DNA from: Deltaproteobacteria bacterium
GTDB taxonomy: Bacteria; Myxococcota_C; UBA6777
Direction: 5' to 3'
NCBI GenBank assembly: GCA_006226375.1
Contig: SBHC01000059.1
Location: 1 to 64,000, forward strand
DNA: 64,000 bases
The notes beneath the pieces were generated by a model, which was given only the letters and a program-made list of their open reading frames with translations, searched no databases and was not told where the DNA came from. Below, piece by piece: positions 45,578-55,207 of this stretch. The position numbers were made by a program, and so were the translations under genes. Every line of letters starts with the position of its first letter. Position 1 is the first letter of the stretch.

Positions 45578-46633
45578 TTATTGCAGCCCCAGCTTTTTGC
45601 GGTAGCTGCTGTCGGATGGACTGCTCAGGTTCCAGTACGGTAGACGCAGGCTCTTGTTGAGAGAGAGTACTTCGCCATCGGAGTTGATCCAGCCGAGCAT
45701 ACGTTGGGCTCCACCCGCTTCCACTGTGTACGTTTGTGTGAAGTTTCGGCGAGTGTACGTCAGCGTAAATTGATGGACCTTTTTTCCATCTTGGGTCGTT
45801 GCTTTGCGGGTAAGGGTCGCATCTTGAGGGAGGAGGCTGCGGTGCTTCTTGCGGTTTCTCCAAAGGCTCGGGATCACCTTGCCTTTCCAATTCTTGCCTC
45901 CGTTGAAGGCGCCTGACAGTTCGCGCAATTGAATGAGCAAAGCATCCTCATAGAGATGTTCCCCATGGACCGGAACAATGGAGCGCTTCTCTCCTTCGCT
46001 GGAGAAGTACGAGTTCAACTGGTGAAGGTAACTTTGTTGGGAGGGCCAGACGCTGGCAAACACATGACCGCACCAATCCTGTGCAGACAACGTCATCTTG
46101 GCAGGGGAGAATCGTTCTTTTCGCCAGTGATCGACAGGCGAGAACACGCTGGTCATCACCGAGTAAGGGTAGAGGCCCGTTTTGAACTTCAGGCTGATGT
46201 TGAGCTTGAGTGTGGAGATCCGGTCTTTGCCTGAGACCGCGTCATCTTTGATCCAGGTTTGGCGATTCATTGGCTCCGTTACGTAGATCAACACAAGTTC
46301 TGCGGTGCGGCTTTGACCGTATCGTTCAATTTTTGCGTTGTAGCTGTTCATCTCGGCTCTACCGTCGCCCCAGGTTGTCCAAAAGGCTTTGCCTGCGCCA
46401 GCTTTGGCCTGGCTGGGCCAGGATGTCCATTGACCGACGGAGCCTTGTTGGGTGGGGCACAAACACGACGCCCCAACCGAGGCCTTTCCTCCCTGGCTTC
46501 CTGGAATGGGATGGTTCAAGGGGGCTGTGTTTCCTGTGCGGCAGGCCCACAGCATGGGCAGCAGTACGAGCAGGCTTCCGAGTGAGAGAAGTCGACGCGT
46601 CCATTTAGAGTGAAACAAAGAAAAGAGGGGCAT
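45578..46633 (-). CDS. Exported lipoprotein, function unknown
   Basis: The start at 46633 has AAAGGAG six bases upstream; 351 residues. A type II signal (LLSLGSLLVLLPMLWAC) ends in a lipobox LWAC. The mature part has GxASC and several conserved-looking aromatic segments (WTSWPSQAKAGAGKAFWTTWGDGRAEMNSY; LIYVTEPMNRQTWIKDD; PVDHWRKERFSPAKMTLSAQDWCGHVFASVW). The pattern resembles hypothetical lipoproteins of Myxococcota and Bacteroidota, but I cannot name a family. It is divergent from the FtsB-like gene. Confidence 0.72.
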   Translation of the reverse strand: MPLFSLFHSKWTRRLLSLGSLLVLLPMLWACRTGNTAPLNHPIPGSQGGKASVGASCLCPTQQGSVGQWTSWPSQAKAGAGKAFWTTWGDGRAEMNSYNAKIERYGQSRTAELVLIYVTEPMNRQTWIKDDAVSGKDRISTLKLNISLKFKTGLYPYSVMTSVFSPVDHWRKERFSPAKMTLSAQDWCGHVFASVWPSQQSYLHQLNSYFSSEGEKRSIVPVHGEHLYEDALLIQLRELSGAFNGGKNWKGKVIPSLWRNRKKHRSLLPQDATLTRKATTQDGKKVHQFTLTYTRRNFTQTYTVEAGGAQRMLGWINSDGEVLSLNKSLRLPYWNLSSPSDSSYRKKLGLQ

Positions 46634-46655
46634 AGTATCTCCTTTGGGCGTTTTT

Positions 46656-46685
46656 TTGACACCTCCGAAAGCCACCCGGTATGCT
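46656..46685 (+). promoter_or_regulatory. Sigma-70 promoter for the FtsB-like gene
   Basis: TTGACA (46656-46661), 18-base spacer, TATGCT (46680-46685) in the divergent gap between the lipoprotein and the FtsB-like gene. The implied leader is about 60 nt and ends with GGAG before the ATG at 46756. Confidence 0.7.
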
Positions 46686-46755
46686 GACGACTGGGCCGAG
46701 TTTGTGGGCGTTTTCCTTCGGGGTACGCTCTATTTCGTTGGTTAGGAGCAGATGT

Positions 46756-47040
46756 ATGTCGTGGAAACAAGTTACCTTCTTGGTAGGCCTGGTGGTTGCG
46801 ACCTGGGGCGTGGTGTGGTGGGTCTCCCACCAATCCAAAGCCCCCCACAACTACCGATGGTTTGTCAAAGAATTGCCCAAGCAAAAGAGCGTCAATCAAC
46901 AGCTCAAGCGGACAAACCAGCACCTCCGTCGTAAGGTTATGGCGTTGCGGTACGATCAGCGGACCATCGCTCGCGAGATCCGGGATCAGCTCTCTCTCTC
47001 CAAAAAGGGCGAAGTGATTCTATATCTGCCCAAAAAGTGA
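46756..47040 (+). CDS. FtsB/DivIC-family septum protein
   Basis: The start at 46756 is chosen for GGAG eight bases upstream; 94 residues. One membrane helix (VTFLVGLVVATWGVVWWVS), a short linker, a coiled coil (KQKSVNQQLKRTNQHLRRKVMALRYD) and a terminal segment IAREIRDQLSLSKKGEVILYL that matches the A-R-x-x-L-x-x-x-K-x-G-E pattern of FtsB and DivIC. These bitopic proteins bridge FtsQ and FtsL in the divisome. The adjacent signalling gene is not a known partner. Confidence 0.85.
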   Translation: MSWKQVTFLVGLVVATWGVVWWVSHQSKAPHNYRWFVKELPKQKSVNQQLKRTNQHLRRKVMALRYDQRTIAREIRDQLSLSKKGEVILYLPKK

Positions 47041-47144
47041 AAGAAAGCGAGCCTACGGCTGAATACAGTCGCAGGCTTTCAGTAGTGCAACAACGGCGAA
47101 ACGCCAAATCATTCCAGACCCAGACTGCGGGGGAGGTTGGATTC

Positions 47145-49790
47145 ATGTATCTCTCCTCAATGAGATACGCCATGCAGCATCCATTTCTAACATGGGGCGC
47201 TGCGGGCACTTTATTGTTGATGTTGGCCCTACGATGGTTTGAGCCATCCAACGCCTCTTCGCTGCAGGTGTTGTTACCTGCCACGGTATTTTTGTTGCTG
47301 TGGCTGGCGTGGGAAATGTACCGGGGGGTGGTCCATTTTTGGACAGCCGACCACCGAAACGAACGCTCTTACTCCTCATGGTTGGGGTTGGGCTTTGCGT
47401 TGTTGGGCGGATGCGCGCTGTTGCTTCGTCTGACTGGTGGTCTCTCTTCGTCCTTTTATCCTTTGTTCTACCTTGCGGTCGCGTTTCTTACCAGTGTAGG
47501 TACCGCACGACAGGGCACGTACTGGTTTGGGTACGCCTTGCTGTTGGAAGTGGCTGCTGTTGTCGCGAGTATGCCTGTTCAGCAGAGCGCGGTTGGCAAA
47601 GGTGCCCTCCACCTGGTGTTCCTCGGCTTGTTTGCAGGATCGCACCATCTGTACCTGCACGGTCTGTTGTGGGACATGCGTCGCCTTCGCAACCGAAAGA
47701 ACGAACTCTCGGAGATTGCAACTCGATCGAGCATGATCTCTCGCGATGCAACGTCAACTCCTGTTGGTTTGACGGCGACCTCCATTCAATCGCTGGACGC
47801 CGAGCGTGAGATGCTTTTCTCTCATCTCCGTGAAGGCCTCGACGCTCATGGTTGCACGCTTCTCTGGAGAGACGATGTGGAGGAAACCTACGAGGTTTAC
47901 CACATCGACGCCCAAACCGACGACATTGAGCATGGACCGTTCTCGCTGCAAACGGGGGCCCCTGCAGGTCTGTTTCAACGCAGCAACGCGATGCGAATCT
48001 CTCGTTCGGGAGATTCGGGTATCCATCTGCCGTACTACGGTCGCTCTGTCTCCGTTCGTTCCTGGTTGGCGGTTCCGATCATCCAAGGTGGTCGAGTGCG
48101 CGGCGCTTTGTGCGCCGACCGAATCCATCGGACACCCTTTTCGGCTCGTGAAGAGTCGATGATGGAAGGGGTCGCGATGATCTTTGGCCGGGCGTTAGAG
48201 AGCCAGCGTTCGTTCCTTCACTCCAAACGCGAACCCCAAAGCATTCTCTCTCTGTACGAAGCTGGACTGCAGCTGAACAAGGCTCACTCTGTCGGCGCTC
48301 TGGGGCAAACCGCCTTGGATATGGCCGCTGAACTCGCAGACTACGACTGGGGGCTTGTGACTCGCTATCACACCGAAGACGAAACTCACACGGTGATCGC
48401 GACGCACGGTGACGTGGACGCGTTGATCCACCAAACCTTCCCGGTGGAGAAAAGTCAGCTGGCGTTGGCTTTGAAGAACGGCTGTCCTCTTCCGCACAAA
48501 GGCTTGATGCGCTCTGCGAATCCTTTGATTGCGACCGAAGATCCGGAACTCCCCGACTTTGCAAGCGTAACCGTCATTCCTCTTCGGATGCTTAATCAGC
48601 CTGTAGGAAGTCTTGTGCTGGCTTCCCATGACCCACAAATGTTTGCCGACGATGAGCGAGAAAAGAACCTGGGCACGCTGGCTCATCATCTCGCTGCGCT
48701 TCTTGAAAACGCTCGTCACCAGCAGTTCCGCGAACAACTGGCAGAGCAAGACCATCTAACCCAACTGGCCAACCATCGCACCTTGATGGAGCGATACCAG
48801 GAGATGTTTGACGAAGCGAAACAACTTCACAAGCGCCTCTCTGTGTTGGTCGTGGACATCGATCATTTCCAGGACGTGAACACCAAACACGGCTACGAGT
48901 CGGGAGATCGTGTGTTGACCCAGGTCGCGCGAGCGATGCGACGACTGGGCCGGGATATCGACATTGTCGCTCGGTTTGAGGGTGATGAGTTTGTGATGGT
49001 TTTGGATGAAGCCAACCACAACCACGCTCTCAAAGTGGCCGATCGGCTGTTGGCTCAGGTCTCCCAGATGGAGTTCTGTGCCGAAGGGGAGAACCCTGAA
49101 CTCTTCTCGATCACCTTGTCGATTGGCGTTGCTACTTATCCAGACGGAGCCACTGACCCAATCGGCCTGTTGATGGGCGGGAAAGATGCGTTGCTTCAGG
49201 CCAAACAGCGTGGTGGGCATCGTGTGGTCTTGTACAGCTCTCCGAGCAGCGGTGGGTCTCACAAGTCACAGCTTAACGTCTCCCACATGGTGACGCAGCC
49301 ACCGCCGGGTTGGGGTTGGGCTTCGTCGGCGCCGCTGCCCTTTGCACGCAGCGAAGATGAGATCCGCCACCCTGACGAGAACCCTCGGATGACCAAGCCT
49401 CCCCAGCATAATGTTGGGAACAAGCCTGTCTCGGTGTCGCACATTATCGAAGCGGTGATCCAAAGCAACCGAGATTCGTCCAAGGATGATCTGTTGGGAG
49501 TGCGTGACCTGGAAGGGTTGAGCGTTCCTCGGTCTTTGCTCCAGGGGCTTCCGGACGAACCTCCATATCCTGATAGCTCCGATGAACTCGACGAAGTGCA
49601 GCATGACTCCACTGCGTTTTTGGCTGAGCATATGGAAGCCAGCTACCACAGCGACTCTGAGTCTCCTGAGATGGAAGCGTCGCCGCTGCACACCCCAGCT
49701 CCTCCTCTTACGTCCAACGAAGATCCCCTCGCTCGTAGCTTGCCTCGCCTGCCCGCCATCGAAGATCCCGACGCCGACAAAGTGGACTAG
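47145..49790 (+). CDS. Membrane GAF-GAF-GGDEF diguanylate cyclase
   Basis: The start at 47145 has GGGGGAGG upstream and is preferred to GTG 47037; 881 residues. An N-terminal membrane domain of about six helices (to ~200) is followed by two GAF domains (about 215-345 and 365-515), then a GGDEF domain (about 540-705: DHLTQLANHRTLMERYQEMFDEA, VVDIDHFQDVNTKHGYESGDRVL, RFEGDEFVMVLDE near 612). EGDEF keeps the catalytic Asp-Glu-Phe, so activity is plausible. A long disordered acidic tail follows. No PilZ or EAL domain is fused. GAF domains suggest control by a small ligand or redox state. Confidence 0.92.
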   Translation: MYLSSMRYAMQHPFLTWGAAGTLLLMLALRWFEPSNASSLQVLLPATVFLLLWLAWEMYRGVVHFWTADHRNERSYSSWLGLGFALLGGCALLLRLTGGLSSSFYPLFYLAVAFLTSVGTARQGTYWFGYALLLEVAAVVASMPVQQSAVGKGALHLVFLGLFAGSHHLYLHGLLWDMRRLRNRKNELSEIATRSSMISRDATSTPVGLTATSIQSLDAEREMLFSHLREGLDAHGCTLLWRDDVEETYEVYHIDAQTDDIEHGPFSLQTGAPAGLFQRSNAMRISRSGDSGIHLPYYGRSVSVRSWLAVPIIQGGRVRGALCADRIHRTPFSAREESMMEGVAMIFGRALESQRSFLHSKREPQSILSLYEAGLQLNKAHSVGALGQTALDMAAELADYDWGLVTRYHTEDETHTVIATHGDVDALIHQTFPVEKSQLALALKNGCPLPHKGLMRSANPLIATEDPELPDFASVTVIPLRMLNQPVGSLVLASHDPQMFADDEREKNLGTLAHHLAALLENARHQQFREQLAEQDHLTQLANHRTLMERYQEMFDEAKQLHKRLSVLVVDIDHFQDVNTKHGYESGDRVLTQVARAMRRLGRDIDIVARFEGDEFVMVLDEANHNHALKVADRLLAQVSQMEFCAEGENPELFSITLSIGVATYPDGATDPIGLLMGGKDALLQAKQRGGHRVVLYSSPSSGGSHKSQLNVSHMVTQPPPGWGWASSAPLPFARSEDEIRHPDENPRMTKPPQHNVGNKPVSVSHIIEAVIQSNRDSSKDDLLGVRDLEGLSVPRSLLQGLPDEPPYPDSSDELDEVQHDSTAFLAEHMEASYHSDSESPEMEASPLHTPAPPLTSNEDPLARSLPRLPAIEDPDADKVD

Positions 49791-49861
49791 CTTGATTCTT
49801 AGAAGCCTTCCTCCTATCCTTGGGAAGGTGCATGCGCTTCGAAAGCAAATGGACCCAAACC

Positions 49862-50062
49862 ATGCCACGAAAAATTCGAGAACTTGTTCGTGACCTCTTG
49901 GCAGCAGGTTTCTATGAAATTCGTGGGGGGAAAGGTTCGCATCGGAAGTTCACACATGAGGAATACGCAGGAGCTGTGACCTTGAGTGGAGGCTCTGGTG
50001 ATGATGCGAAAGCCTACCAAGAAAAGCAAGTCAGGCAAGCCATTGAGGAGGTCCAAAAGTGA
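49862..50062 (+). CDS. hicA: HicA-type toxin
   Basis: 66 residues from the ATG at 49862, which matches the usual family start (MPRKIRELVRDLLAAGF); an ATG at 49832 with a better ribosome site would add ten residues. The dsRBD-like HicA core is present: GGKGSHRKFTH, with the catalytic His in GSH, and VTLSGGSGDDAKAYQEKQVRQAIEE. HicA cleaves mRNA and tmRNA. The stop overlaps the GTG start of the antitoxin gene by four bases. Confidence 0.85.
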   Translation: MPRKIRELVRDLLAAGFYEIRGGKGSHRKFTHEEYAGAVTLSGGSGDDAKAYQEKQVRQAIEEVQK

Positions 50063-50280
50063 AACTTGGCGATAAGTATCACAAATGGGTGGAGTGGAAC
50101 GAGGTAGAACAGATCTACTTGGGAAAATGTCCTGATGTCATGACGGGAATTCACGGCGATGACCCCATCCAGTTGTATGCTGAACTTTGTGATGTGATCG
50201 AAGATATTCTTCAGCATTTTGTAACGTCAGGGAAGCCCTTGCCCACACCAAAGGTTCGTCCCATGCAGGATGTTGCCTAA
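50059..50280 (+). CDS. hicB: HicB-type antitoxin, short
   Basis: 73 residues starting at GTG. It reads WVEWNEVEQIYLGKCPDVMTGIHGDDPIQLYAELCDVIEDIL, the partial RNase-H-like fold of HicB with the G-x-HGDxxxxxxxxL pattern. The usual C-terminal helix-turn-helix or ribbon-helix-helix DNA-binding domain is missing, so autoregulation must differ from the standard case. Translationally coupled to hicA. Confidence 0.8.
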   Translation: MKLGDKYHKWVEWNEVEQIYLGKCPDVMTGIHGDDPIQLYAELCDVIEDILQHFVTSGKPLPTPKVRPMQDVA

Positions 50281-50301
50281 ATTGAAAAGACAGTCTCTGG
50301 A

Positions 50302-52035
50302 TTAGATCCGCTTGGCGATTCCGAAGCGCTGAGGAAGGGAGCCGACCTGCTCGTACAGGGCGACTACGGCTTTGCGGTAGTCGATCTTGGCACGAAGGAC
50401 GGAGCGCTGTGCGTCAGCCAGGTCTTGTTGAAACTGAAGAATCTGGAACAACGTGCTGCGGCCCACCTTAAACTTGCTTCGCTCAGCTTCCAGCTTCTTT
50501 TGTGCCCACACCAACGAGGACTGCGCAAGCTTGATGCGTTTGTGGGTTTGCTCCACGTTGCGGTAACGTTGCTGAATCTCCAAGTCCAGCTTACGAAGCA
50601 ACTCTTTGATGCGAAGGATGGCTCGCTCCACTTCGTACTTGTTGCGCTGATGCTTGCTCACAGCTTCTCGGTTGTCGAGGGCAACCGTCAGCTTCACTCC
50701 TACGTAAAAGTTGTGTGACTTGGGGTCAAACATGCTGGCGTATGCGGTGCCAAGGGGTGACGCTGCGTTACCAGATTGTCCTTCGTCACGACCAAATCCA
50801 ACGAAGGAGAAGCCTGCGACAACGTCCAACTGGGGCAAGGTTCCGTTCTTGGACACGAGAGCAGCAAGCTTGGCGATCTGACTCTCACTGAAAGCCGACT
50901 TCACGCTGGGGTGGTTCTTCTTGGCCCACTTCAGCAAGTCATCCAGGTTGTCTTCCATGCCATTGTCGGTAGTGGCCTCAGTCGGAGTCAACGTGCTTTG
51001 TTTCGGCAAGAACAACAGAATCGCGAGCTGGTTTTCTTTGGCCTGTACATCTTGTTCTGCGGTCAGAAGCTCTTCTTTGCGCTTGGCCACTGCTTGTTGC
51101 ACCTGGTACTTTTCCAAGGCCGCAACCTTACCAGCTTTGATCAATTGAAGAGTGTTCGCCAACTGTTGTTGCGCGAGCTTCAACGCGTTTTGCTTGATGC
51201 TTTGGTTTCGTTTGGCATACACGAGATCCCAGTAGACTCGGGTGGTTTCAGAGATCTTCTGAAGGACAAACGCTTTCAACTGGTACTGTGCCATCTTGGC
51301 CTTCTCTTCGGCCTGTTTGATCGGAGCAGTGTTGGTTGGCAACCAGGCTCCACGAAGCAATGGTTGGGTTAACTCCAACGACAAGGAAGTGGAGGCGCTG
51401 TTGTTGTTGAACACGGCGTTGGAGTTCTTTTGTAAGAAGGCTTGCAGGTCCAGGCGATCCTGTTGGGTCCAACTGTTGTCCAGGCTCAGTGACACTTTGG
51501 TTCCCGTCGGGAGCTTCTTCACGAGTGAGAGGTTCCCGTTCACTTGCAAACGACCCAACGTCAGGTTGGTGTTTGTGGTGCCCAGCGACGAGGAGTTGAG
51601 CTGCAAGTCGGCTGGCAACAACGAACGGCTCAGGCGAAGATCGCTGTTCAGGTCCAATCCAAAGGCACCTTTGGCGCGAACGATGTCGGCCTGGGCTTGC
51701 TTGATCGTCAACTTCTCGCGAGCCAGAGCCGGGTTGCGTTGCAACAACATGGCCAGAGCTTGTTGCAACGAGAGCTTGTAGGTGGGCTCAGGCTTGGACC
51801 CTGCAAACGCCAGGCTACTCAGCGTCAAGCTAACGAACATGACACTAACCCATAAGACCTTTCGCAGTAAGCCTGGAAGTGACTCTCCTAACGCTCCCTG
51901 TGTACGGCTGTCTTTGTTTTGCAGACAAAGAGAGTCTACGTGAGCCTCGGTCTCTTTGTTACTTCGCGCGACAGTACCTTCAGCAGAGAGATTGCATGCG
52001 ATAAATCGGTCGTTTTGGAGTTGTTGTGTTTTCAT
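50302..52035 (-). CDS. TolC-family outer-membrane efflux protein
   Basis: 577 residues. AAAAGGACTGAAACT precedes the ATG, so the unusually long (about 57-residue) N-terminus before the signal helix (LLRKVLWVSVMFVSLTLSSLAFAG) seems real. The mature part shows two OEP repeats: LSLQQALAMLLQRNPALAREKLTIKQAQADIVRAKG... and the second half with AIRLKELLRK-like coiled coils and ...YRKAVVALYEQVGSL. It would form the trimeric outer-membrane channel for the ABC exporter encoded just upstream (52114-55207), with a 78-base gap. Its C-terminus is convergent with hicB. Confidence 0.92.
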   Translation of the reverse strand: MKTQQLQNDRFIACNLSAEGTVARSNKETEAHVDSLCLQNKDSRTQGALGESLPGLLRKVLWVSVMFVSLTLSSLAFAGSKPEPTYKLSLQQALAMLLQRNPALAREKLTIKQAQADIVRAKGAFGLDLNSDLRLSRSLLPADLQLNSSSLGTTNTNLTLGRLQVNGNLSLVKKLPTGTKVSLSLDNSWTQQDRLDLQAFLQKNSNAVFNNNSASTSLSLELTQPLLRGAWLPTNTAPIKQAEEKAKMAQYQLKAFVLQKISETTRVYWDLVYAKRNQSIKQNALKLAQQQLANTLQLIKAGKVAALEKYQVQQAVAKRKEELLTAEQDVQAKENQLAILLFLPKQSTLTPTEATTDNGMEDNLDDLLKWAKKNHPSVKSAFSESQIAKLAALVSKNGTLPQLDVVAGFSFVGFGRDEGQSGNAASPLGTAYASMFDPKSHNFYVGVKLTVALDNREAVSKHQRNKYEVERAILRIKELLRKLDLEIQQRYRNVEQTHKRIKLAQSSLVWAQKKLEAERSKFKVGRSTLFQILQFQQDLADAQRSVLRAKIDYRKAVVALYEQVGSLPQRFGIAKRI

Positions 52036-52113
52036 AGTTTCAGTCCTTTTTGGCTTGTTGGTAGCTTGTTCTAAGTCGCTTGGTAGCTTGTACGTTGTAG
52101 TTATCGTTGTGTG

Positions 52114-53322
52114 TTATTCGTAGCGAAGCGCATCGATCGGGTTGAGCTTTGCGGCTCGCTGGGCCGGGTAGATTCCAAAGAAGATTCCGGTCAAAACAGC
52201 GAAGACAAAGGAGGCCACGATCGCTTTTATCGAAAGCTGTGTGCTCCACGAACCCATGGAAGAGATCAGCGTGGAGGTTCCTACACCCATCGCGATGCCG
52301 ATGAGGCCGCCGACCAAGGAGAGTAAGATGGACTCCACCAAGAACTGGGAAAGGATGTCTCTGTAGGTCGCTCCTACGGCCTTTCGGATGCCGATCTCGC
52401 GGGTACGCTCGGTCACAGAGACCAACATGATGTTCATGATTCCGATGCCTCCGACCAACATCGACACTGCAGCAATGGAGGCCAGCAAGATGGTGAAGGT
52501 TCCCGTGACAGAGTTCATGGTTTCCAGGATCTCTTTCTGGTTTCGGATGTTGAAGTCCGATTCCTGGCCAGAACGAATTCGGTGACGGTGACGAAGCAGT
52601 CGTTCAATCGCGGCTTGTACCGTCTCCATGTGCTTCTGGTGTGACACCTGGATGTTGATGGCTCGCAGGTGCTTGATGCCAAACAGTCGTCGTTGCGCGG
52701 TTTGGAGCGGAATCAATACCTGATCATCTGGGTCGCGGTAACCGGATTGTCCCTTGGCTTCGAGGACTCCGATGATCGTGAAGTTCATTCCGCCCACCTT
52801 TAGATCCTGACCCATGGGAACGTTGCCGTTGAACAGGTTCTTGGCGACGGTTGCACCGATAACAACGTACTTTCGACTGGTCTTCGCCTCGTACTCTGTA
52901 AAGAATCGACCGTCAGCAATCTTGAACGCGTTCACCTTGAGGTAGTCCGCTGTGGCACCCAAAACGGTGGTGTTCGCGTTTTGGCTCAGGTACTTGAGCT
53001 GGAAACTCTTGCTCACCTCTGGCGACACCGCCGAAATGTTCGGAATCGTTTTACGAATGGCGTCTGCGTCTTCTGCAGTCAGGGTGGTGGTGCTGCCGCT
53101 GCGGACGTATCGGTTGCGGCGCTGGCCTGGGCGAACAATCAACAGGTTGGTTCCCATGCTTTTGATGCGTCGTGAGACGTTGGCCTGGGCACCGTCTCCG
53201 ATGCTGACCATGGCGATGACTGCGGCAACACCGATGATAATGCCAAGCATGGTGAGCAGAGAGCGCATCTTGTTGGCCCGGAGGCTCTGTACCGCGATCT
53301 TGAGAAGCATCCAGACTTTCAT
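52114..53322 (-). CDS. MacB/FtsX-type ABC transporter permease
   Basis: 402 residues, four membrane helices with a large periplasmic domain after the first: MRSLLTMLGIIIGVAAVIAMVSIGDGAQANVSRRIKSMGTNLLIVRPG, a MacB_PCD domain (about 50-245), and the FtsX core (about 275-402: LLASIAAVSMLVGGIGIMNIMLVSVTERTREIGIRKAVGA..., ending AKLNPIDALRYE). Overlaps the ATPase stop by four bases. MacB-type transporters do not transport through the membrane; they power a tripartite pump by mechanotransmission. Confidence 0.94.
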   Translation of the reverse strand: MKVWMLLKIAVQSLRANKMRSLLTMLGIIIGVAAVIAMVSIGDGAQANVSRRIKSMGTNLLIVRPGQRRNRYVRSGSTTTLTAEDADAIRKTIPNISAVSPEVSKSFQLKYLSQNANTTVLGATADYLKVNAFKIADGRFFTEYEAKTSRKYVVIGATVAKNLFNGNVPMGQDLKVGGMNFTIIGVLEAKGQSGYRDPDDQVLIPLQTAQRRLFGIKHLRAINIQVSHQKHMETVQAAIERLLRHRHRIRSGQESDFNIRNQKEILETMNSVTGTFTILLASIAAVSMLVGGIGIMNIMLVSVTERTREIGIRKAVGATYRDILSQFLVESILLSLVGGLIGIAMGVGTSTLISSMGSWSTQLSIKAIVASFVFAVLTGIFFGIYPAQRAAKLNPIDALRYE

Positions 53323-54005
53323 TGTTCCGCTCCTGCTGCTTTGCGCTTGTCAAACTCAATGTTGCCGTCACGCAGGTGAATGTTTCGCTCGGCGTAGGCC
53401 GCAATTTCGGGTTCGTGGGTAACGAGGATGATGGTGGTTCCAGAGGTATGAAGGTTCTCAAAGAGTGCCATGATCTCGTCACCCGTCTTGGTATCCAGGT
53501 TTCCTGTGGGTTCGTCGGCCAGGAGAATGGGTGGATTCATCACCATGGCTCGGGCGATTGCGACACGTTGGCGTTGACCTCCCGACATTTGCGAAGGGAG
53601 GTGACACATACGATCGCCCAGTCCTACGCGAGTCAGAGCTTCTTTGGCCCGGGCCTCACCATTTTCAATGCCGGCGTACATCATCGGAACCTTGACGTTG
53701 TCGAGGGCTGTGTTCTTGGAAAGCAAGTGAAAGCTTTGGAACACGAAGCCTATCTTTCGGTTTCGGATGCCAGCCAACTCGTTGTCAGAGAGGTTGGAAA
53801 CATCGTGACCATCGAGGTAGTAGCTTCCTTCGCTTGGGCGGTCCAAACATCCCAGGATGTTCATCAAGGTGGATTTCCCGCCACCGGAGGAGCCTGTGAT
53901 TGCGATCATCTCGCCCGCTTTCACGTTGAGGTCGATGCCATGGAGAACCTGGAGCGGCTGGCCGCCCATTTGGTACGACTTTTTGATTTGCTGTAGCTTA
54001 ATCAT
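53319..54005 (-). CDS. MacB/LolD-type ABC transporter ATPase
   Basis: 228 residues. Walker A GSSGGGKSTL, Q-loop, signature MSGGQRQRVAIARAM, Walker B ILLADEPTGNLD and H-loop LVTHEPEIA are all intact. In classical MacB this domain is fused to the permease; here it is separate. AGGAG lies before the start and only five bases separate it from the stop of the adaptor gene. Confidence 0.95.
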   Translation of the reverse strand: MIKLQQIKKSYQMGGQPLQVLHGIDLNVKAGEMIAITGSSGGGKSTLMNILGCLDRPSEGSYYLDGHDVSNLSDNELAGIRNRKIGFVFQSFHLLSKNTALDNVKVPMMYAGIENGEARAKEALTRVGLGDRMCHLPSQMSGGQRQRVAIARAMVMNPPILLADEPTGNLDTKTGDEIMALFENLHTSGTTIILVTHEPEIAAYAERNIHLRDGNIEFDKRKAAGAEQ

Positions 54006-54010
54006 TGTAG

Positions 54011-55207
54011 TTATCTCCTCATCATTCGACGCATGTTACGCATGGAAGAGTTACGCCCAGAACCACGTCGTTTTCGATTGGACTTCTTTCGAGCGACCTG
54101 GGAGGTGATGATCTTGTCGGTTTCGCTGAGTCCTTTGAGGATGACGGTTTGGGTTCCGTTGGAAGGACCAATCTGAACGCGCTTGCGTTGGACTTTTCCT
54201 TGGCTCAACACCATCACGCGGTGGCGACTGCCTCGGGACTTCACAGCCATGGCTGGAACCAACATCGCGTTCTCTCGCTCGTCCACCACGATCTTGAGAT
54301 TGGTGGTCATGTTGATCTTCATCACCTTGGATGCTTTTTTGTCGAGCTTGACGAGGACTTCAAACACAGTCACGCTGTTTTCAGACTTGCCTTCTGGGTT
54401 GACCCGAACCACCTGACCGCTGAACATCTTTCCGGGCAAGGCGTCGATGGTGACTTCCACACGCTGTCCATCCTTGACACGAACGACGTCGGCTTCATCC
54501 ACGTGTCCTCGGACATACAGCTGGGACAGGTCTGCCATCTTGAACAGCAGGGTTCCACCGGAGCTTGCGTTGGTTCCCGACGTGATGACCTGTCCGGGTT
54601 GGACCAATCGCTGCAGGATGATGCCCTTTTCTGGGGCAATGATCTTGGTGTCCTTGAGTCGGTCGCTGGCCTCTTTCAGCGCTTCTTTGCTGCGCTTCAC
54701 ACGAGCCCATGCGCTCGAACGTTCGGCCTTTCGGAGAGCCACCTCGTTGGTCAAGTTGTCGAGTGTTTCCTTGCTGACCAAACCTTTCCCAAACAGTTTC
54801 TTGGTGTTGGTGTGCTTGGTGAGCGTGTGTTTGTACTGCTGGTGGCTCTTGTTGTAATCTGCGTATGCCATGGAGAGCTCGGCCTTGGCCTGGTTCACCC
54901 GACGCTTTTCAATCTCAGGATCGAGTTGAAGCAAGCTTTGGTTGGGCTTCACAGCGTTGCCCACCTCCACGTTGACCGTTTGGATGGTACCTGACGCCTT
55001 GGAACGAATTTCCGTGCTATACTTTGGCTCAACGACTCCTGTGGCCGAGATCTTCCAAACGAAGTGACCTCGCTCAACAACTGAGGTGCTATGTTGGACC
55101 GGAGCTTTTTGAGCAGCCGCTCCAGAACGTTGAAACCATAAGATTCCTCCAACGAGGAGAGCCAAACTGGCAAGGCCTACGGTGAGCTTGGTGATGATTC
55201 GTGACAT
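54011..55207 (-). CDS. Periplasmic adaptor (MacA/HlyD type) of the tripartite pump
   Basis: Start 55207, with AGGAGG seven bases upstream; 398 residues. A signal/anchor (KLTVGLASLALLVGGILWFQ), then barrel-sandwich (GVVEPKYSTEIRSKASGTIQTVNVEVGNAVKPNQSLLQLDPEI), an alpha-hairpin (about 95-190), and the return lipoyl and beta-barrel domains (PEKGIILQRLVQPGQVITSG...). The C-terminus is very basic (SNRKRRGSGRNSSMRNMRRMMRR), which is unusual. Adaptor, ATPase, permease and TolC genes form one minus-strand operon whose substrate is unknown. Confidence 0.93.
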   Translation of the reverse strand: MSRIITKLTVGLASLALLVGGILWFQRSGAAAQKAPVQHSTSVVERGHFVWKISATGVVEPKYSTEIRSKASGTIQTVNVEVGNAVKPNQSLLQLDPEIEKRRVNQAKAELSMAYADYNKSHQQYKHTLTKHTNTKKLFGKGLVSKETLDNLTNEVALRKAERSSAWARVKRSKEALKEASDRLKDTKIIAPEKGIILQRLVQPGQVITSGTNASSGGTLLFKMADLSQLYVRGHVDEADVVRVKDGQRVEVTIDALPGKMFSGQVVRVNPEGKSENSVTVFEVLVKLDKKASKVMKINMTTNLKIVVDERENAMLVPAMAVKSRGSRHRVMVLSQGKVQRKRVQIGPSNGTQTVILKGLSETDKIITSQVARKKSNRKRRGSGRNSSMRNMRRMMRR

